Shown here: one piece after another, positions 25,639 through 34,099 of the stretch
Layout of the letters: each line of letters begins with the position of its first letter
Numbering within the stretch: the stretch's first letter is position 1
DNA from: Halegenticoccus soli
GTDB lineage: Archaea; Halobacteriota; Halobacteria; Halobacteriales; Haloferacaceae
DNA: 64,000 nucleotides
Direction: 5' to 3'
NCBI RefSeq assembly: GCF_002844195.1
Contig: NZ_PEND01000004.1
Location: 248,001-312,000, forward strand
The notes under the pieces: generated by a model
What the model saw: only the letters and a program-made list of their open reading frames with translations
Databases searched by the model: none
Told to the model about the DNA's origin: nothing
Made by a program: the position numbers and the translations under genes

Positions 25639-26472
25639 ATGAGCAGCCGCCGCGACGACCGGGACATGGGGGACCGAAACCGGGACGAGGAGCTCGCGGA
25701 CCTCCTCGACGAGCTCGGGACGACGCTCGACCGCCTCCGGGAATCGCCGGAGTACCGCAGCCGCCGGTTCAGGCCGCCGACGCCCCGCGAGATCCTCCGG
25801 TTCACCGAGGAGTACACCATCCCGACGGTCATCGCCGTCCTGGAGGCGAACATCCGGGCGCTCGAACTCCTCGGGCGGCTCCTCCGCCTCGCCGACCCGG
25901 AGCGCGCGCTCCGGGAGGAGTCCGACGCCGCCCGCGGCCGGATGGATTCGGTCCGGCGGGACGCGGTCGACGGGCTCGAACGGGCGATGTCGGACCTCCG
26001 GACCGCGCTCTCGGAGGCGGACCTCCCGGAGAATCCGGAGTCGCGCTCGATCATCGAGGACGCGCGCGAGCTGACCGCCGAGATCGAATCGCGGATCGGC
26101 GAGAGCCGCCGCGCGGCCGAATCACGGGACGGGGACCGACGACGCGGATCGACGGGGGAGCGCGGCGTCTCCATCGCCGTCGACGACGAGGTCGGCGCGG
26201 ACGACGGCGACGAGGAACGCGGCGCGAGCGGCGGAGACGGCGACGGTGGCGCGAACGGGAACAGAAGAGGCTCGACGGACGACGGAGACGGAGCGTTCGC
26301 GACGGGCGACGATCCGGGGGAGGCGGAGGAGCGATCGCGGGTCGACATCGACGCGGAGCTCCGATCGATCAAGGACGAGATGCGGGGAGTCGACGAAGGG
26401 GAGGGCCAGCGGTCGGACGAAGACGCCGCCGGTGAGGACGGCGACGGCGGCGACGGGACGGATCGATCGTAG
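25639..26472 (+). CDS. Haloarchaeal conserved protein (DUF7547-like) with acidic low-complexity tail
   Basis: 277 residues. The N-terminal 150 residues are helical, with a conserved-looking core RPPTPREILRFTEEYTIPTVIA and ANIRALELLGRLLRLADPERA. The C-terminal 120 residues are low-complexity Gly/Asp/Glu/Arg. It resembles a haloarchaea-only family that I recall as DUF7547, without known function. The helical core includes a mildly hydrophobic stretch (TIPTVIAVLEANIRALELLG) that might touch membranes. ACGCTTAAGCGG (about 25608-25619) sits at TATA distance from the ATG. Confidence 0.72.
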   Translation: MSSRRDDRDMGDRNRDEELADLLDELGTTLDRLRESPEYRSRRFRPPTPREILRFTEEYTIPTVIAVLEANIRALELLGRLLRLADPERALREESDAARGRMDSVRRDAVDGLERAMSDLRTALSEADLPENPESRSIIEDARELTAEIESRIGESRRAAESRDGDRRRGSTGERGVSIAVDDEVGADDGDEERGASGGDGDGGANGNRRGSTDDGDGAFATGDDPGEAEERSRVDIDAELRSIKDEMRGVDEGEGQRSDEDAAGEDGDGGDGTDRS

Positions 26473-26547
26473 ACAGGCCGCGGAGGGCCGTCGGGTCGTC
26501 CGCACGCGGAACGCTCAAGACGCAGGCCGGCGACGTCCAGGCGACGA

Positions 26548-26949
26548 TCAGACCGGCTCGAACCGGAACCCGTCCCACTCCTGGCTCGCCGGCTCTCTGA
26601 TCCCCGCGCCCGGCTCTCGCAGCTCCTCGGCGTACACCGGCCGAACCTCGTCGCCGATCTCCACGTCGATTTCCTCCGGGTTATCGTCGGTCGCCAGCTG
26701 GCCGATCGCTCGCACCGGCTCGCCGTCCACGTCGAACTCGACGACCGCGAGGGCGTTCGGCTCCCGGACGCCCGGCGGGGTCGCGGTGCTCGTCGTCCAG
26801 GTGACGATCTCCGCGGTGTGCTCGCTCAGGTCGACCGTCCCGACCGGCTCTTCGCCGTCGGGGCCGATCGGGTGACCGGGGTAGGTGATGCTCCCGTCGG
26901 GGTAGCGGTACGCCTCCATGGTCGGTTCTCCGCCGTCGCTGTCGCTCAT
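26548..26949 (-). CDS. DUF35 OB-fold acyl-CoA-associated protein (thiolase partner)
   Basis: 133 residues. The OB-fold core is seen in GTVDLSEHTAEIVTWTTSTATPP and NALAVVEFDVDGEPVRAIGQL. The sequence before it (YRYPDGSITYPGHPIGPDG) corresponds to the DUF35 leader, but the zinc-binding cysteines usual in this family are absent. DUF35 proteins bridge thiolase and HMG-CoA synthase in archaea or serve as partners of thiolase-like enzymes. Its start overlaps the stop of the thiolase gene by four bases (ATGA), so the two are coupled. Confidence 0.85.
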   Translation of the reverse strand: MSDSDGGEPTMEAYRYPDGSITYPGHPIGPDGEEPVGTVDLSEHTAEIVTWTTSTATPPGVREPNALAVVEFDVDGEPVRAIGQLATDDNPEEIDVEIGDEVRPVYAEELREPGAGIREPASQEWDGFRFEPV

Positions 26950-28103
26950 TCGCTCGCCTCCATGATCGTGGTGGTGACGCAGTTGCCGAACCCGCCGACG
27001 TTGCACGCGAGGCCGACGTCGGCCTCGACCTGCCGCGCCCCCGCGTCGCCGGTCAGCTGCTCGTAGATCTCGTACACCTGCGCGACGCCGCTCGCCCCGA
27101 GGGGGTGGCCCTTCGACTTCAGCCCCCCGGAGGTGTTGATGGGGAGCTCGCCGTCGCGGTCGGTGATCCCCTCTTCGACGGCCTTCCAGCCCTCGCCCTT
27201 CTCGAAGAAGCCGAGGTCCTCGCTCTGGAGGAATTCGAGGATGGTGAACATGTCGTGCAGCTCCGCGACGTCGACGTCCTCCGGCTCCAGGTCGGCCATC
27301 TCGTAGGCGATCTCGCTCGATTCGACCACGCCCCGCATCGTCGTCGGGTCGGCGCGCTCGTGGACGACGTGGGTGTCCGTCGCGCCGCCGATGCCGGCGA
27401 TCACGGCGTACTCGTCGGCGTACTCGCGGGCGACCGACTCCGGGCAGAGCATGAGCGCCGCGCTCCCGTCCGTGATCGGACAGAAGTCGTAGAGCCGGAG
27501 CGGGTCGGCGATGATCGGCGATTCGAGGACGGTCTCCAGGTCGACCTCCTTGCGGAACTGGGCGTGGGGGTTGTCGACGCCGTTTCTGTGGTTCTTCACG
27601 GCGACCTTTCCGAGGCTCTCCCGCGGCGCGTCGTACTCGTGGAGGTACAGCCGCGCGGTGAGCCCGGCGAAGCTCGGGAGCGTGACGCCGTGTTTGTACT
27701 CGACCGGGTGCGTCAGCGAGGCGATCACGTCCGTCGCCTCCGCGGTCGACCGGTGGGTCATCTTCTCGCCGCCGACGAGCAGCGTCATGTCGCTCGCCCC
27801 GGAGGCGACCGACTGCCAGGCGGCGTACACGCCCGCGCCGCCGCTCGAACTCGTCTGGTCGATCCGGGCCGTGTAGGCGGGCACCGCGGCGAGGTCGTGG
27901 GCCAGGGCGTTCGGCACCCCGGTCTGCCCCTCGAACTCCCCGCTCGCCATGTTCGAGACGTAGAGGTGCTCGACTTCGTCGGGCGTGACGCCGGCGTCGT
28001 CGAGACACGCCCGCCCGGCCTCCGCGAGGAGGTCGCGGATCCACTCCCCCTCGCGCTTGCCGAACCGGGTCATCGACGCGCCGACGATGGCTACGCGCTC
28101 CAT
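26946..28103 (-). CDS. Thiolase-family protein lacking the usual nucleophilic cysteine
   Basis: 385 residues in the SCP2-type thiolase family. The second half has GGLKSKGHPLGASG with the conserved histidine and CNVGGFGNCVTTTI near the end. At the position of the acyl-accepting cysteine the sequence reads ARIDQTSSSGGAGVYAAW, placing Ser85 where Cys is normal. The start MERVAIVGASMTRFGKREGE is standard; upstream residues are not family-like. It forms an operon with the DUF35 protein. A role in acyl-CoA condensation or cleavage is expected from the family, but activity is uncertain without the cysteine. Confidence 0.88.
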   Translation of the reverse strand: MERVAIVGASMTRFGKREGEWIRDLLAEAGRACLDDAGVTPDEVEHLYVSNMASGEFEGQTGVPNALAHDLAAVPAYTARIDQTSSSGGAGVYAAWQSVASGASDMTLLVGGEKMTHRSTAEATDVIASLTHPVEYKHGVTLPSFAGLTARLYLHEYDAPRESLGKVAVKNHRNGVDNPHAQFRKEVDLETVLESPIIADPLRLYDFCPITDGSAALMLCPESVAREYADEYAVIAGIGGATDTHVVHERADPTTMRGVVESSEIAYEMADLEPEDVDVAELHDMFTILEFLQSEDLGFFEKGEGWKAVEEGITDRDGELPINTSGGLKSKGHPLGASGVAQVYEIYEQLTGDAGARQVEADVGLACNVGGFGNCVTTTIMEASE

Positions 28104-28269
28104 AGCCGCATGGGTGCGGGCCATCTGCTTACCGTTTTTCCTTCTCGGCAGGACACTCGCTCCCGAAACCAACTCGGCGAGCGCCCGACAGACCGCTCGA
28201 CGCGGCCCCGAGAGACGCCCCGAGACGACGCGACACAGCCCCGGGGTATCCCGATTCGAACGCGATAGC

Positions 28270-30354
28270 TCAACGCAGCACCCGGTAGACGAGTTCGCAG
28301 GCGGCCCCCCGGGAGATCGGTTCGTCCCCGTCGACGCCGTCCGGCAGGGAGACGGTCACGCCGTCGGAGCCGTCGACGCCGTCGAAGACGACTCCGCCGG
28401 CGGCTCCGTCCACCTCGACCCCGTCCGCGAGCGCCGCCTCGAGTTCGTCGCGGAACGCCGCCGCCGCGATCGTCGTCCCGTTCGGCTCCGGGAGCCGCCG
28501 CGCCCGATCGCTCGGGTCCCCGCCGCGCTCGGCGAGTACTTCGGCCGCGAACCCGGCCCACGCCCGAGCGACGGGCTTCGAGAGCGGATCGCCGGGGCGG
28601 GCGTCGTACGAGTCGAAGAACCCCTTCGCGCCGAGGAACTGTACCGCGGGGACCCAGTCGGCGTCCGTCCCCATGTCGCACTCGTTGAAGAACGAGCACA
28701 TGACGCCCCCCTCGACCAGGGCCTGCTGGAGGTTCGAGACGGGGAGGTTCGCCGGGACTGCGTCCTCCTCGTCGGCCAGCGCCGCGGCGACCCCCGCGGC
28801 CTCGCCGACGTGCATCCACGTCGGTTCGAGCCGGATCGTCCCGTACCCGACGTGGGTGGCGGACAGGGCGACCGGCACGAGGAGGTTGTTCACGCCCTTC
28901 GGCAGGAGCGCGCCGTACGGGATCTGCGACGGGCGAGTCACCTGCGAGGCGTAGAAGAACCCCTCGGGACGGCACCCCGCTCGCCGCTCGTCGCGGCACG
29001 CGTGGGAGTCGAGCGGGTACTCCGCGATCGCCACCGCGTCGTCGTGGACGGGCGTTCGATCGAGGTCGGGGGCGTGACGGGCGTCGTTCTCCGTGAACGT
29101 CTTTCGACCCTCCAGCCGCCGGGCCTCCCGGACGTACAGCTGCCACGGGAAGTTGTCGTCGTCCTCGAACTCGTCGGCCGCGAGACCCCACTCGCGGGCC
29201 TCCTCGCGCACCCCTGCCGGCACCGCGTCGTCGTTCTGCAGGAAGTACAACAGCCCGAGCGCGTGTTCGCGGTGCCGGTCGGCGATCTCGCGGCGGCGCT
29301 CCCAGTCGGCCTCCGGGTAGTCGTGGTTCTCGCCGGGCAGGTCCGCGGCGTTCATGTCCGCCTTGTCGTTCGGCAGGTACCGCAGGAGCAGGTACGACCG
29401 GAGCCCCGACTCCTCGATCTCGGGCAGTTCGCCGAGGTACGCCTCCCGGTCGTAGTTCGGCGGTCGCTCCGGGCGGCGGCGGTTCCCCGGCTCGCGGCTG
29501 AGACAGAGCCGGTAGTTGTACGCCTGGATCGCGTCGTCGCCGACGCCGGTGCTCCCGGGGAAGATCTCGGTGAGCCCCGCCGGGTGCGGGACGAGATCCA
29601 GGTCGCCCCGGCACTTCTCGGGCGGAACGTCCAGCGGTCCGCGCCGGTCCGGCGGCGCGCTGTCGTCGCCGTCGCCGACCGCCTCCCGCGGGTAGTAGCG
29701 GTCGCCGCGGACGTCCGTGAACAGGCGGCCGGCGAACTGCTCGCCGAACTCGGAGCGCGACTCACGGCCGACCCGGTAGGGGACGCCGACGGTCGCGTAG
29801 AGGTCGCCCTCGTAGGTGGCGTCGACGAACGTCTCGGCCGCGACGCGCAGCCGCGCTCCGTCCTCGTCACCCGCGCCTCTTTCGTCATCCTCGACGCTGT
29901 CGCTCCCCTCGTCACCTTCGTCTTCCTCACCCGCCCCGAACGGCTCGAACGCGACGCTCCGGACGAGCGAGTTCGAACGCTCGGCTGCGACCGGGCGGTA
30001 CCCGCGGACCACGTCGAGGTTCGGTTCGGCGTCGACGAGGCGCTCGAACGCCCCCTCCGCCACGTGCGGTTCGAAGACGTAGCCGCCCTCGCAGTACTCG
30101 TACTGCTCGGAGCCGCCCCCGTTCGCCGACTCGTAGTGATCGCGGACGGCGGCGACGAACTCCTCTACGATCGGCGCTCGCTCCTTCGTGGTCAGCGTGT
30201 CGGTGTAGCTCAGCCCCCCCGCCATCATCCCGCCGAGGCGGTCGTTGTACGTCACGAGCAGCGCGTCGCACCCCTCGCGCGCGGCGCGGACCGCGGCGGC
30301 GACCCCGCCCGGCGTGCCGCCGAGGACGGCGACGGTGTAGCGTTCTGACTCCAT
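28270..30354 (-). CDS. FAD-dependent oxidoreductase (FAD_oxidored family)
   Basis: About 694 residues. The dinucleotide-binding motif is VAVLGGTPGGVAAAVRAAREG, then DRLGGMMAGGLSYTD and VDATYEGDLYATVGVPYRVGRES, all typical of the FAD-dependent oxidoreductases once called xanthan-lyase-like. The region SATHVGYGTIRLEPTWMHVGEAAGVAAALA is the conserved C-terminal FAD contact. A very acidic insertion (about 145-170) is haloarchaeal in style. A GTG at 30375 is an alternative start; the TATA-like TTTGAAATA (about 30391-30399) fits the ATG at 30354 better. The substrate is unknown. Confidence 0.85.
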   Translation of the reverse strand: MESERYTVAVLGGTPGGVAAAVRAAREGCDALLVTYNDRLGGMMAGGLSYTDTLTTKERAPIVEEFVAAVRDHYESANGGGSEQYEYCEGGYVFEPHVAEGAFERLVDAEPNLDVVRGYRPVAAERSNSLVRSVAFEPFGAGEEDEGDEGSDSVEDDERGAGDEDGARLRVAAETFVDATYEGDLYATVGVPYRVGRESRSEFGEQFAGRLFTDVRGDRYYPREAVGDGDDSAPPDRRGPLDVPPEKCRGDLDLVPHPAGLTEIFPGSTGVGDDAIQAYNYRLCLSREPGNRRRPERPPNYDREAYLGELPEIEESGLRSYLLLRYLPNDKADMNAADLPGENHDYPEADWERRREIADRHREHALGLLYFLQNDDAVPAGVREEAREWGLAADEFEDDDNFPWQLYVREARRLEGRKTFTENDARHAPDLDRTPVHDDAVAIAEYPLDSHACRDERRAGCRPEGFFYASQVTRPSQIPYGALLPKGVNNLLVPVALSATHVGYGTIRLEPTWMHVGEAAGVAAALADEEDAVPANLPVSNLQQALVEGGVMCSFFNECDMGTDADWVPAVQFLGAKGFFDSYDARPGDPLSKPVARAWAGFAAEVLAERGGDPSDRARRLPEPNGTTIAAAAFRDELEAALADGVEVDGAAGGVVFDGVDGSDGVTVSLPDGVDGDEPISRGAACELVYRVLR

Positions 30355-30470
30355 GATTCGGGCGTCCGTTTTCACGGCGTCCCGCTATTTCAAATCGCGG
30401 TCGGGGGCGGCGACGGGGCGTCCGGATCGATCTCAAACCATTTATCCCCCGACGCTCCCGAAATCCGCGC

Positions 30471-30890
30471 ATGGACACGGAGGACGTCGCCCCGGCCGTC
30501 GGCGCAGTCGCCTGTCTCGTCCTGCTCGCCGCGCTCGCCGCCCCGTACGCGTTCCTCAGCGCCCCGGAGGTCGGGCTCGCGGAGTACTACGCCTCCGGAC
30601 CGATCGGCGCGGCCGCCCTGGCGTTCTTCGCGCTCGTCGGCGTCGTCGTGTTCCTCGCCGGCCGGAACGGGAGCGCGGACCCGGACGTCGCGGCGGGCAT
30701 CGCGCTCGTGCTCGGCGTCTCCGCGCTCGGTCTCTCGCTCCTGTGGGCGCTCTCGATCAACCAGACGCTCCTCTTCAGTTTCCCGCCCGAGGACGCCTGG
30801 CTCGAGTACCACCGCTGGGCGGTCGTCGCCGCGGCGGGGCTCGTCGCGCTCAGCGCGGTCGCCTACACCCGGGCGGCGCTGGGCGTCTGA
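30471..30890 (+). CDS. Four-helix haloarchaeal membrane protein
   Basis: 139 residues with four hydrophobic helices (about 8-28, 43-63, 76-98 and 115-135). The loop between helices 3 and 4 is SINQTLLFSFPPEDAWLEYHRW. CCATTTATCC (30438-30447) lies at TATA distance from the ATG, giving a leaderless transcript. The family looks haloarchaea-specific, and no function is known. It is divergent from the FAD-dependent oxidoreductase. Confidence 0.75.
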   Translation: MDTEDVAPAVGAVACLVLLAALAAPYAFLSAPEVGLAEYYASGPIGAAALAFFALVGVVVFLAGRNGSADPDVAAGIALVLGVSALGLSLLWALSINQTLLFSFPPEDAWLEYHRWAVVAAAGLVALSAVAYTRAALGV

Positions 30891-30921
30891 GACGCGACGA
30901 CGGTCTGCGGCGACGGCGGCC

Positions 30922-30966
30922 GAGGCTATCGAGGCCATCAAGGCCATCGAGGCTATCGAGGCTTCG
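30922..30966. repeat. Short tandem repeat, about five units of 9 bases
   Basis: Consecutive 9-base units GAGGCTATC, GAGGCCATC, AAGGCCATC, GAGGCTATC and GAGGCTTCG. It lies between the membrane-protein gene and the 7S RNA promoter. It is not a CRISPR: units are too short and there are no spacers. Confidence 0.7.
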
Positions 30967-31120
30967 GGACGAGGCTGTCGGGCGGTCGTCGAACGCCCGT
31001 CGCTTCGCGTCAAGGTCGGCGGTCGTGGACGTTCGGGGAGTTCGATCGAACGTCCCCGCGGCGTCGGGGGCTTTCCGGAACGAGTCGAAAGGCCCTTAAG
31101 AGGCAAGCGGGTATGAAGTG

Positions 31121-31434
31121 ATGGACTAGGTCGGGCAGTTAGGCCCTGCTCCCTCGCCCGCAATAGAGTCTTCAGCGGGGACCGAACGCCGGGCGCGTCC
31201 GGTCAGACCGGCGCGGGCCCCGGGAGCCAACGTAGAAACCTCGTCCTACGGGGACAGCGGTCCGCGGCATCCGTCCGCAGGGACGGTGCGCCGCGGTTCG
31301 CCGGCGGCACCCCGTCAGGCGCGGAAGCGAGCAGCGGATCGTCGGACGTGCGTCGCTCGTAGGGTCGCGGGGTGGAGGAGGCAACCGGGATTACCCGCGC
31401 CGGAACGCCGGGCAACCCCGGTCAGTCCGTCCAT
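31121..31434 (+). ncRNA. ffs: Signal recognition particle 7S RNA
   Basis: The SRP54-binding helix 8 is clear at 31314-31335: GTCAGG, a stem closed by a GGAA tetraloop, then AGCAGC. The 5' part GGTCGGGCAGTTAGGCC (about 31129-31145) is the archaeal Alu-domain start with the two interacting loops. The 5' end (ATGGAC, 31121-31126) can pair with the 3' end (GTCCAT, 31429-31434), forming archaeal helix 1. Length is about 314 bases, near the usual size. CTTAAG (31095-31100) is a TATA-like element about 25 bases upstream. Ends are approximate. Confidence 0.9.
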
Positions 31435-31629
31435 TCATACTCGATTCTCACTGTTCGACAGCCACGGCGATCCTTCGGAATCGCAGCGCCGGACACGAAC
31501 TGTCGCGGCGAATCGCTCGAAATCCTCGGCGAGGCCCTCGACGTCGCCGCTCTCACTCGAACCGGAACCGTGCTCGATCCGCCGGTCGCAACCGGTAGCT
31601 TCGACTGACCCCCGTTCGAACGGTCGGCC

Positions 31630-31899
31630 ATGAGCGAAGCCACGGCGGGCGGCGTCACCGCCAGGTACTACGAGACGGACGCGGAGCGCGTTCTGACGTT
31701 CTCCCGCGACGGGCGGACCGCAGCGATCGCGCAGAACAGAGAGGGGTACGCGATGCTCAAGGTCCGACCGACCCCCGACGGCAACGAGCTGGAGCGGTAC
31801 TACGGGTTCGACATGGCGCTCGACCACGCGGCCGAACTGCTCGGCGTCTCCCCGCGCGACCTGCCGATCCCCGACGGGGCGTCGGACATGGGGATGTGA
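31630..31899 (+). CDS. Conserved small haloarchaeal protein (DUF7111-like)
   Basis: 89 residues: strands GVTARYYETDAERVLTFSRDG and TAAIAQNREGYAMLKVRP, then a helix YGFDMALDHAAELLGVSP, ending PDGASDMGM. It resembles a haloarchaea-only family I recall as DUF7111. No catalytic or metal-binding motif is present. It follows the 7S RNA and faces the pssA gene. Function unknown. Confidence 0.8.
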   Translation: MSEATAGGVTARYYETDAERVLTFSRDGRTAAIAQNREGYAMLKVRPTPDGNELERYYGFDMALDHAAELLGVSPRDLPIPDGASDMGM

Positions 31900-31935
31900 C
31901 CGCCGCGGCGGCGCTCATCGACCGCCGGAGACCGC

Positions 31936-32628
31936 TCACTTTCGCCAGTAAAACCGCGGCCCGAGGAACAGGTACGCGAGGGCCACGAACAGCAGGCCGA
32001 AGGCGAACACCTCGCCGGGAAAGCCCGTGAGGAGGACGGCGAGCGCCTGCACGACGCCCATCACCAGCGCGTCCTGCCAGTGGAGGTCCGGGTAGTTCAC
32101 CGTCGTCACCATCAGCGCCGCGAGGAGCGCGGTCAGCCCGACGAGCGCCGCCGGCCCCACGAACCACCCGGCGAGCACGCCCGCGGCGAGGATGGTCGCC
32201 GCGAGCGTGGTCTGGACGCCCTCGGTCGACTCGGCGTCGCCGTCGTAGGCGGTGTAGAGGCCGAGCCGCACGACCGCCATCGCCACGAACAGGGCGGGAC
32301 AGGCGATGCCGGCGGCGAAGAGCAGCGGTTCCGACTCGAGCGACCACGCCCCCCTGACGACGGACGCGACGAGGATCGCGGGGGCGACGCCGAAGGAGGC
32401 CACGTCCGCGAGCGAGTCGAGGTACTCGCCGGCGGGCGTCCCTCCGACCTTCCGGGCGATGACGCCGTCCAGCCCGTCCGCCATCGCCGCGAGGAGGATG
32501 AGCCGGGCCGCCAGGTTCGGCTCGACCGTGGCCGCGACGGCCGCGAGAAAGCCGAGCGCGGCGTTGCTCACCGTCACGGCGTCAGCGAGCCCCAACCGGC
32601 CGGCGAACCGGACGAACCGCGGCTGCAT
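31936..32628 (-). CDS. pssA: Archaetidylserine synthase, CDP-alcohol phosphatidyltransferase family
   Basis: 230 residues with about seven membrane helices. The CDP-alcohol transferase signature is complete: DGLDGVIARKVGGTPAGEYLDSLADVASFG contains DG-x2-AR-x8-G-x3-D-x3-D, given here in two parts (DGLDGVIAR and GEYLDSLAD). It makes archaetidylserine from CDP-archaeol and serine. In haloarchaea PssA and PssD are needed for archaeosortase (ArtA)-dependent lipid anchoring of PGF-CTERM proteins; one such protein is encoded at 54782-56392. Confidence 0.9.
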   Translation of the reverse strand: MQPRFVRFAGRLGLADAVTVSNAALGFLAAVAATVEPNLAARLILLAAMADGLDGVIARKVGGTPAGEYLDSLADVASFGVAPAILVASVVRGAWSLESEPLLFAAGIACPALFVAMAVVRLGLYTAYDGDAESTEGVQTTLAATILAAGVLAGWFVGPAALVGLTALLAALMVTTVNYPDLHWQDALVMGVVQALAVLLTGFPGEVFAFGLLFVALAYLFLGPRFYWRK

Positions 32629-32741
32629 ACGACGGGAGTTGCGGACCGGGGGTTTACGTTTTTACATCTCCGGCGTTCGCGCGGTCGAGATTCGGCGCGA
32701 AAACCACGCCGCCTTTATCGGCTGGGCTCCGAGGATCCGGC

Positions 32742-33158
32742 ATGAACAGGCGGACGTTCCTCGCGAGCGTCGGGGCCGCGGGGCTCGCCGGGGTCGCGGG
32801 CTGCACGGCGCTCCAGTTCGGGCCGAAGAACTACGACGTCGGCATGCGGGCCGTCGCGTTCGATCCGTCCGAGTACACGGTCTCCGTCGGCGACGAGGTA
32901 GTCTGGACGAACACCAGCTCCCGCGCCCACACCGTGACCGCGTACGAGAACTCGATCCCCGAGGGGGCCGACTACTTCGCCAGCGGCGGGTACGACGGCG
33001 AGGCCGCCGCCCGCGAAGCGTGGCGGGAGGACATGGGCGGCGCGCTCACGAGCGGCCAGAGCTACCGGCACACCTTCGACGTGCCCGGCCGGTACGACTA
33101 CGTCTGCATCCCGCACGAACAGGGCGGGATGATCGGCACGATCGTCGTCGAAAAGTAG
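32742..33158 (+). CDS. Halocyanin-like blue copper lipoprotein
   Basis: 138 residues. The N-terminus MNRRTFLASVGAAGLAGVAGC has a twin-arginine motif and a lipobox ending at Cys21, so it should be exported folded by Tat and lipid-anchored outside. The cupredoxin ligands are His in SRAHTVTA, and Cys, His and Met in YVCIPHEQGGM. It most likely carries electrons between respiratory complexes, for instance towards a cytochrome oxidase. CTTTATC (about 32712-32718) is a good TATA box for a leaderless mRNA. Confidence 0.92.
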   Translation: MNRRTFLASVGAAGLAGVAGCTALQFGPKNYDVGMRAVAFDPSEYTVSVGDEVVWTNTSSRAHTVTAYENSIPEGADYFASGGYDGEAAAREAWREDMGGALTSGQSYRHTFDVPGRYDYVCIPHEQGGMIGTIVVEK

Positions 33159-33215
33159 CGGGTTCGCGGCGCGGACCGACGTCGACGAACGCTCGCCCGC
33201 GAGCGTCGCCGCGCG

Positions 33216-33869
33216 TTACTCCTGCTCGACTTCTTCGACCGCCACGTCCGACTCGTCGACTTCGACGGCCGTCTCCGCCTCCTCTTCGACCTCGTCGGGG
33301 CGCGCTTCGAGCGTCAGCTTCTGGATCTCCACCCGGCGCAGCGGGTAGATCGTCTTTGCCTCGCCGTAGATGGCCGACGAGAGCCGGCCGTTGACGACGC
33401 TGTCGACGAGCTGCTCGAACGTCCGGTCCTCGGCCGCGTTCTCGACGATATCGACCATGACCCGTCGGATGGCCATCTCCTGGCTCCTGTCGGCCTTCTT
33501 CGTCGTGAAGGCGACCGGCTGGATCTGCACCCGGTAGTCGTCCTTCGTCAGGAGCGTGACGTTCGCCCCGATCTTCGACGCGCCGCGGCGCACGAGGCTG
33601 CGCAGGTAATCGCGCGTCAGCTCGTGCTTCACGAACTCGGTGTACGCGGCGTCGCTGCCGACGTCGGTCACCTTGAACGTGAGCTTGGTGTTGTTCGACC
33701 CGGCGTCGTCGTTGAGTTCGCCGAGCGTGACCTCGATGGTCCTGTCCTGTACCTTCTCCGGTTCGTCGGCGACGGTCTCGCCGAGCTCGGCCCGGTCGAA
33801 CTGCTCGGGCGCGAGCACGGTGTACCATCGCTTACCTCGCTTCTGCTTGGATACTGATCGTTCGCTCAT
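33216..33869 (-). CDS. rps3ae: 30S ribosomal protein S3Ae (eS1)
   Basis: 217 residues. The start SERSVSKQKRGKRWYTVLAP is characteristic, as are DRTIEVTLGELNDD, KLTFKVTDV and RIQPVAFTTKKADRSQ-type segments (here VQIQPVAFTTKKADRSQE). The acidic tail (EVEEEAETAVEVDESD) is a haloarchaeal adaptation. It is a small-subunit protein of archaea and eukaryotes. Its ATG overlaps the pcc1 stop (ATGA), making it the last gene of the rps15 operon. Confidence 0.96.
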   Translation of the reverse strand: MSERSVSKQKRGKRWYTVLAPEQFDRAELGETVADEPEKVQDRTIEVTLGELNDDAGSNNTKLTFKVTDVGSDAAYTEFVKHELTRDYLRSLVRRGASKIGANVTLLTKDDYRVQIQPVAFTTKKADRSQEMAIRRVMVDIVENAAEDRTFEQLVDSVVNGRLSSAIYGEAKTIYPLRRVEIQKLTLEARPDEVEEEAETAVEVDESDVAVEEVEQE

Positions 33870-34099
33870 GGTTGATTTCGGTGTGTGTTCGCTGTCTGTG
33901 CGACGGTCTCCGCGACCGTCAGGTTCACCACGTAATCGTCGACTGTCGACTGCAGGCCGCCGGTCGTCTCCCGTTCGATCTCGGTGACGACCGCGTCGCC
34001 GTCGACCGTCGTCCGCATCGAGTCCGTGTTGTCCGGGGACACGGCCGCGGCGACGAGGACCGCGTTCTCGTGCCGCGTTTCGATCCGCGCGCGCCTCAC
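33866..34099 (-). CDS. pcc1: KEOPS complex subunit Pcc1
   Basis: 77 residues from a GTG that overlaps the stop of the upstream DHH gene (GTGA). The sequence matches Pcc1: an N-terminal strand ARIETRHENAVLVAAAVSPDN, the MRTTVDGDAVVTEIERE strand pair and the dimerisation helix GLQSTVDDYVVNLTVAETVAQ. Pcc1 dimerises KEOPS, which with Kae1, Bud32 and Cgi121 makes the t6A modification of tRNA. Its place between a DHH-family gene and S3Ae is a conserved haloarchaeal arrangement as I recall it. Confidence 0.88.
   Translation of the reverse strand: MRRARIETRHENAVLVAAAVSPDNTDSMRTTVDGDAVVTEIERETTGGLQSTVDDYVVNLTVAETVAQTANTHRNQP

Noticed and set aside
30922-30966. CRISPR-like repeat
   Set aside because: Nine-base units with no spacers and no cas genes in the window.
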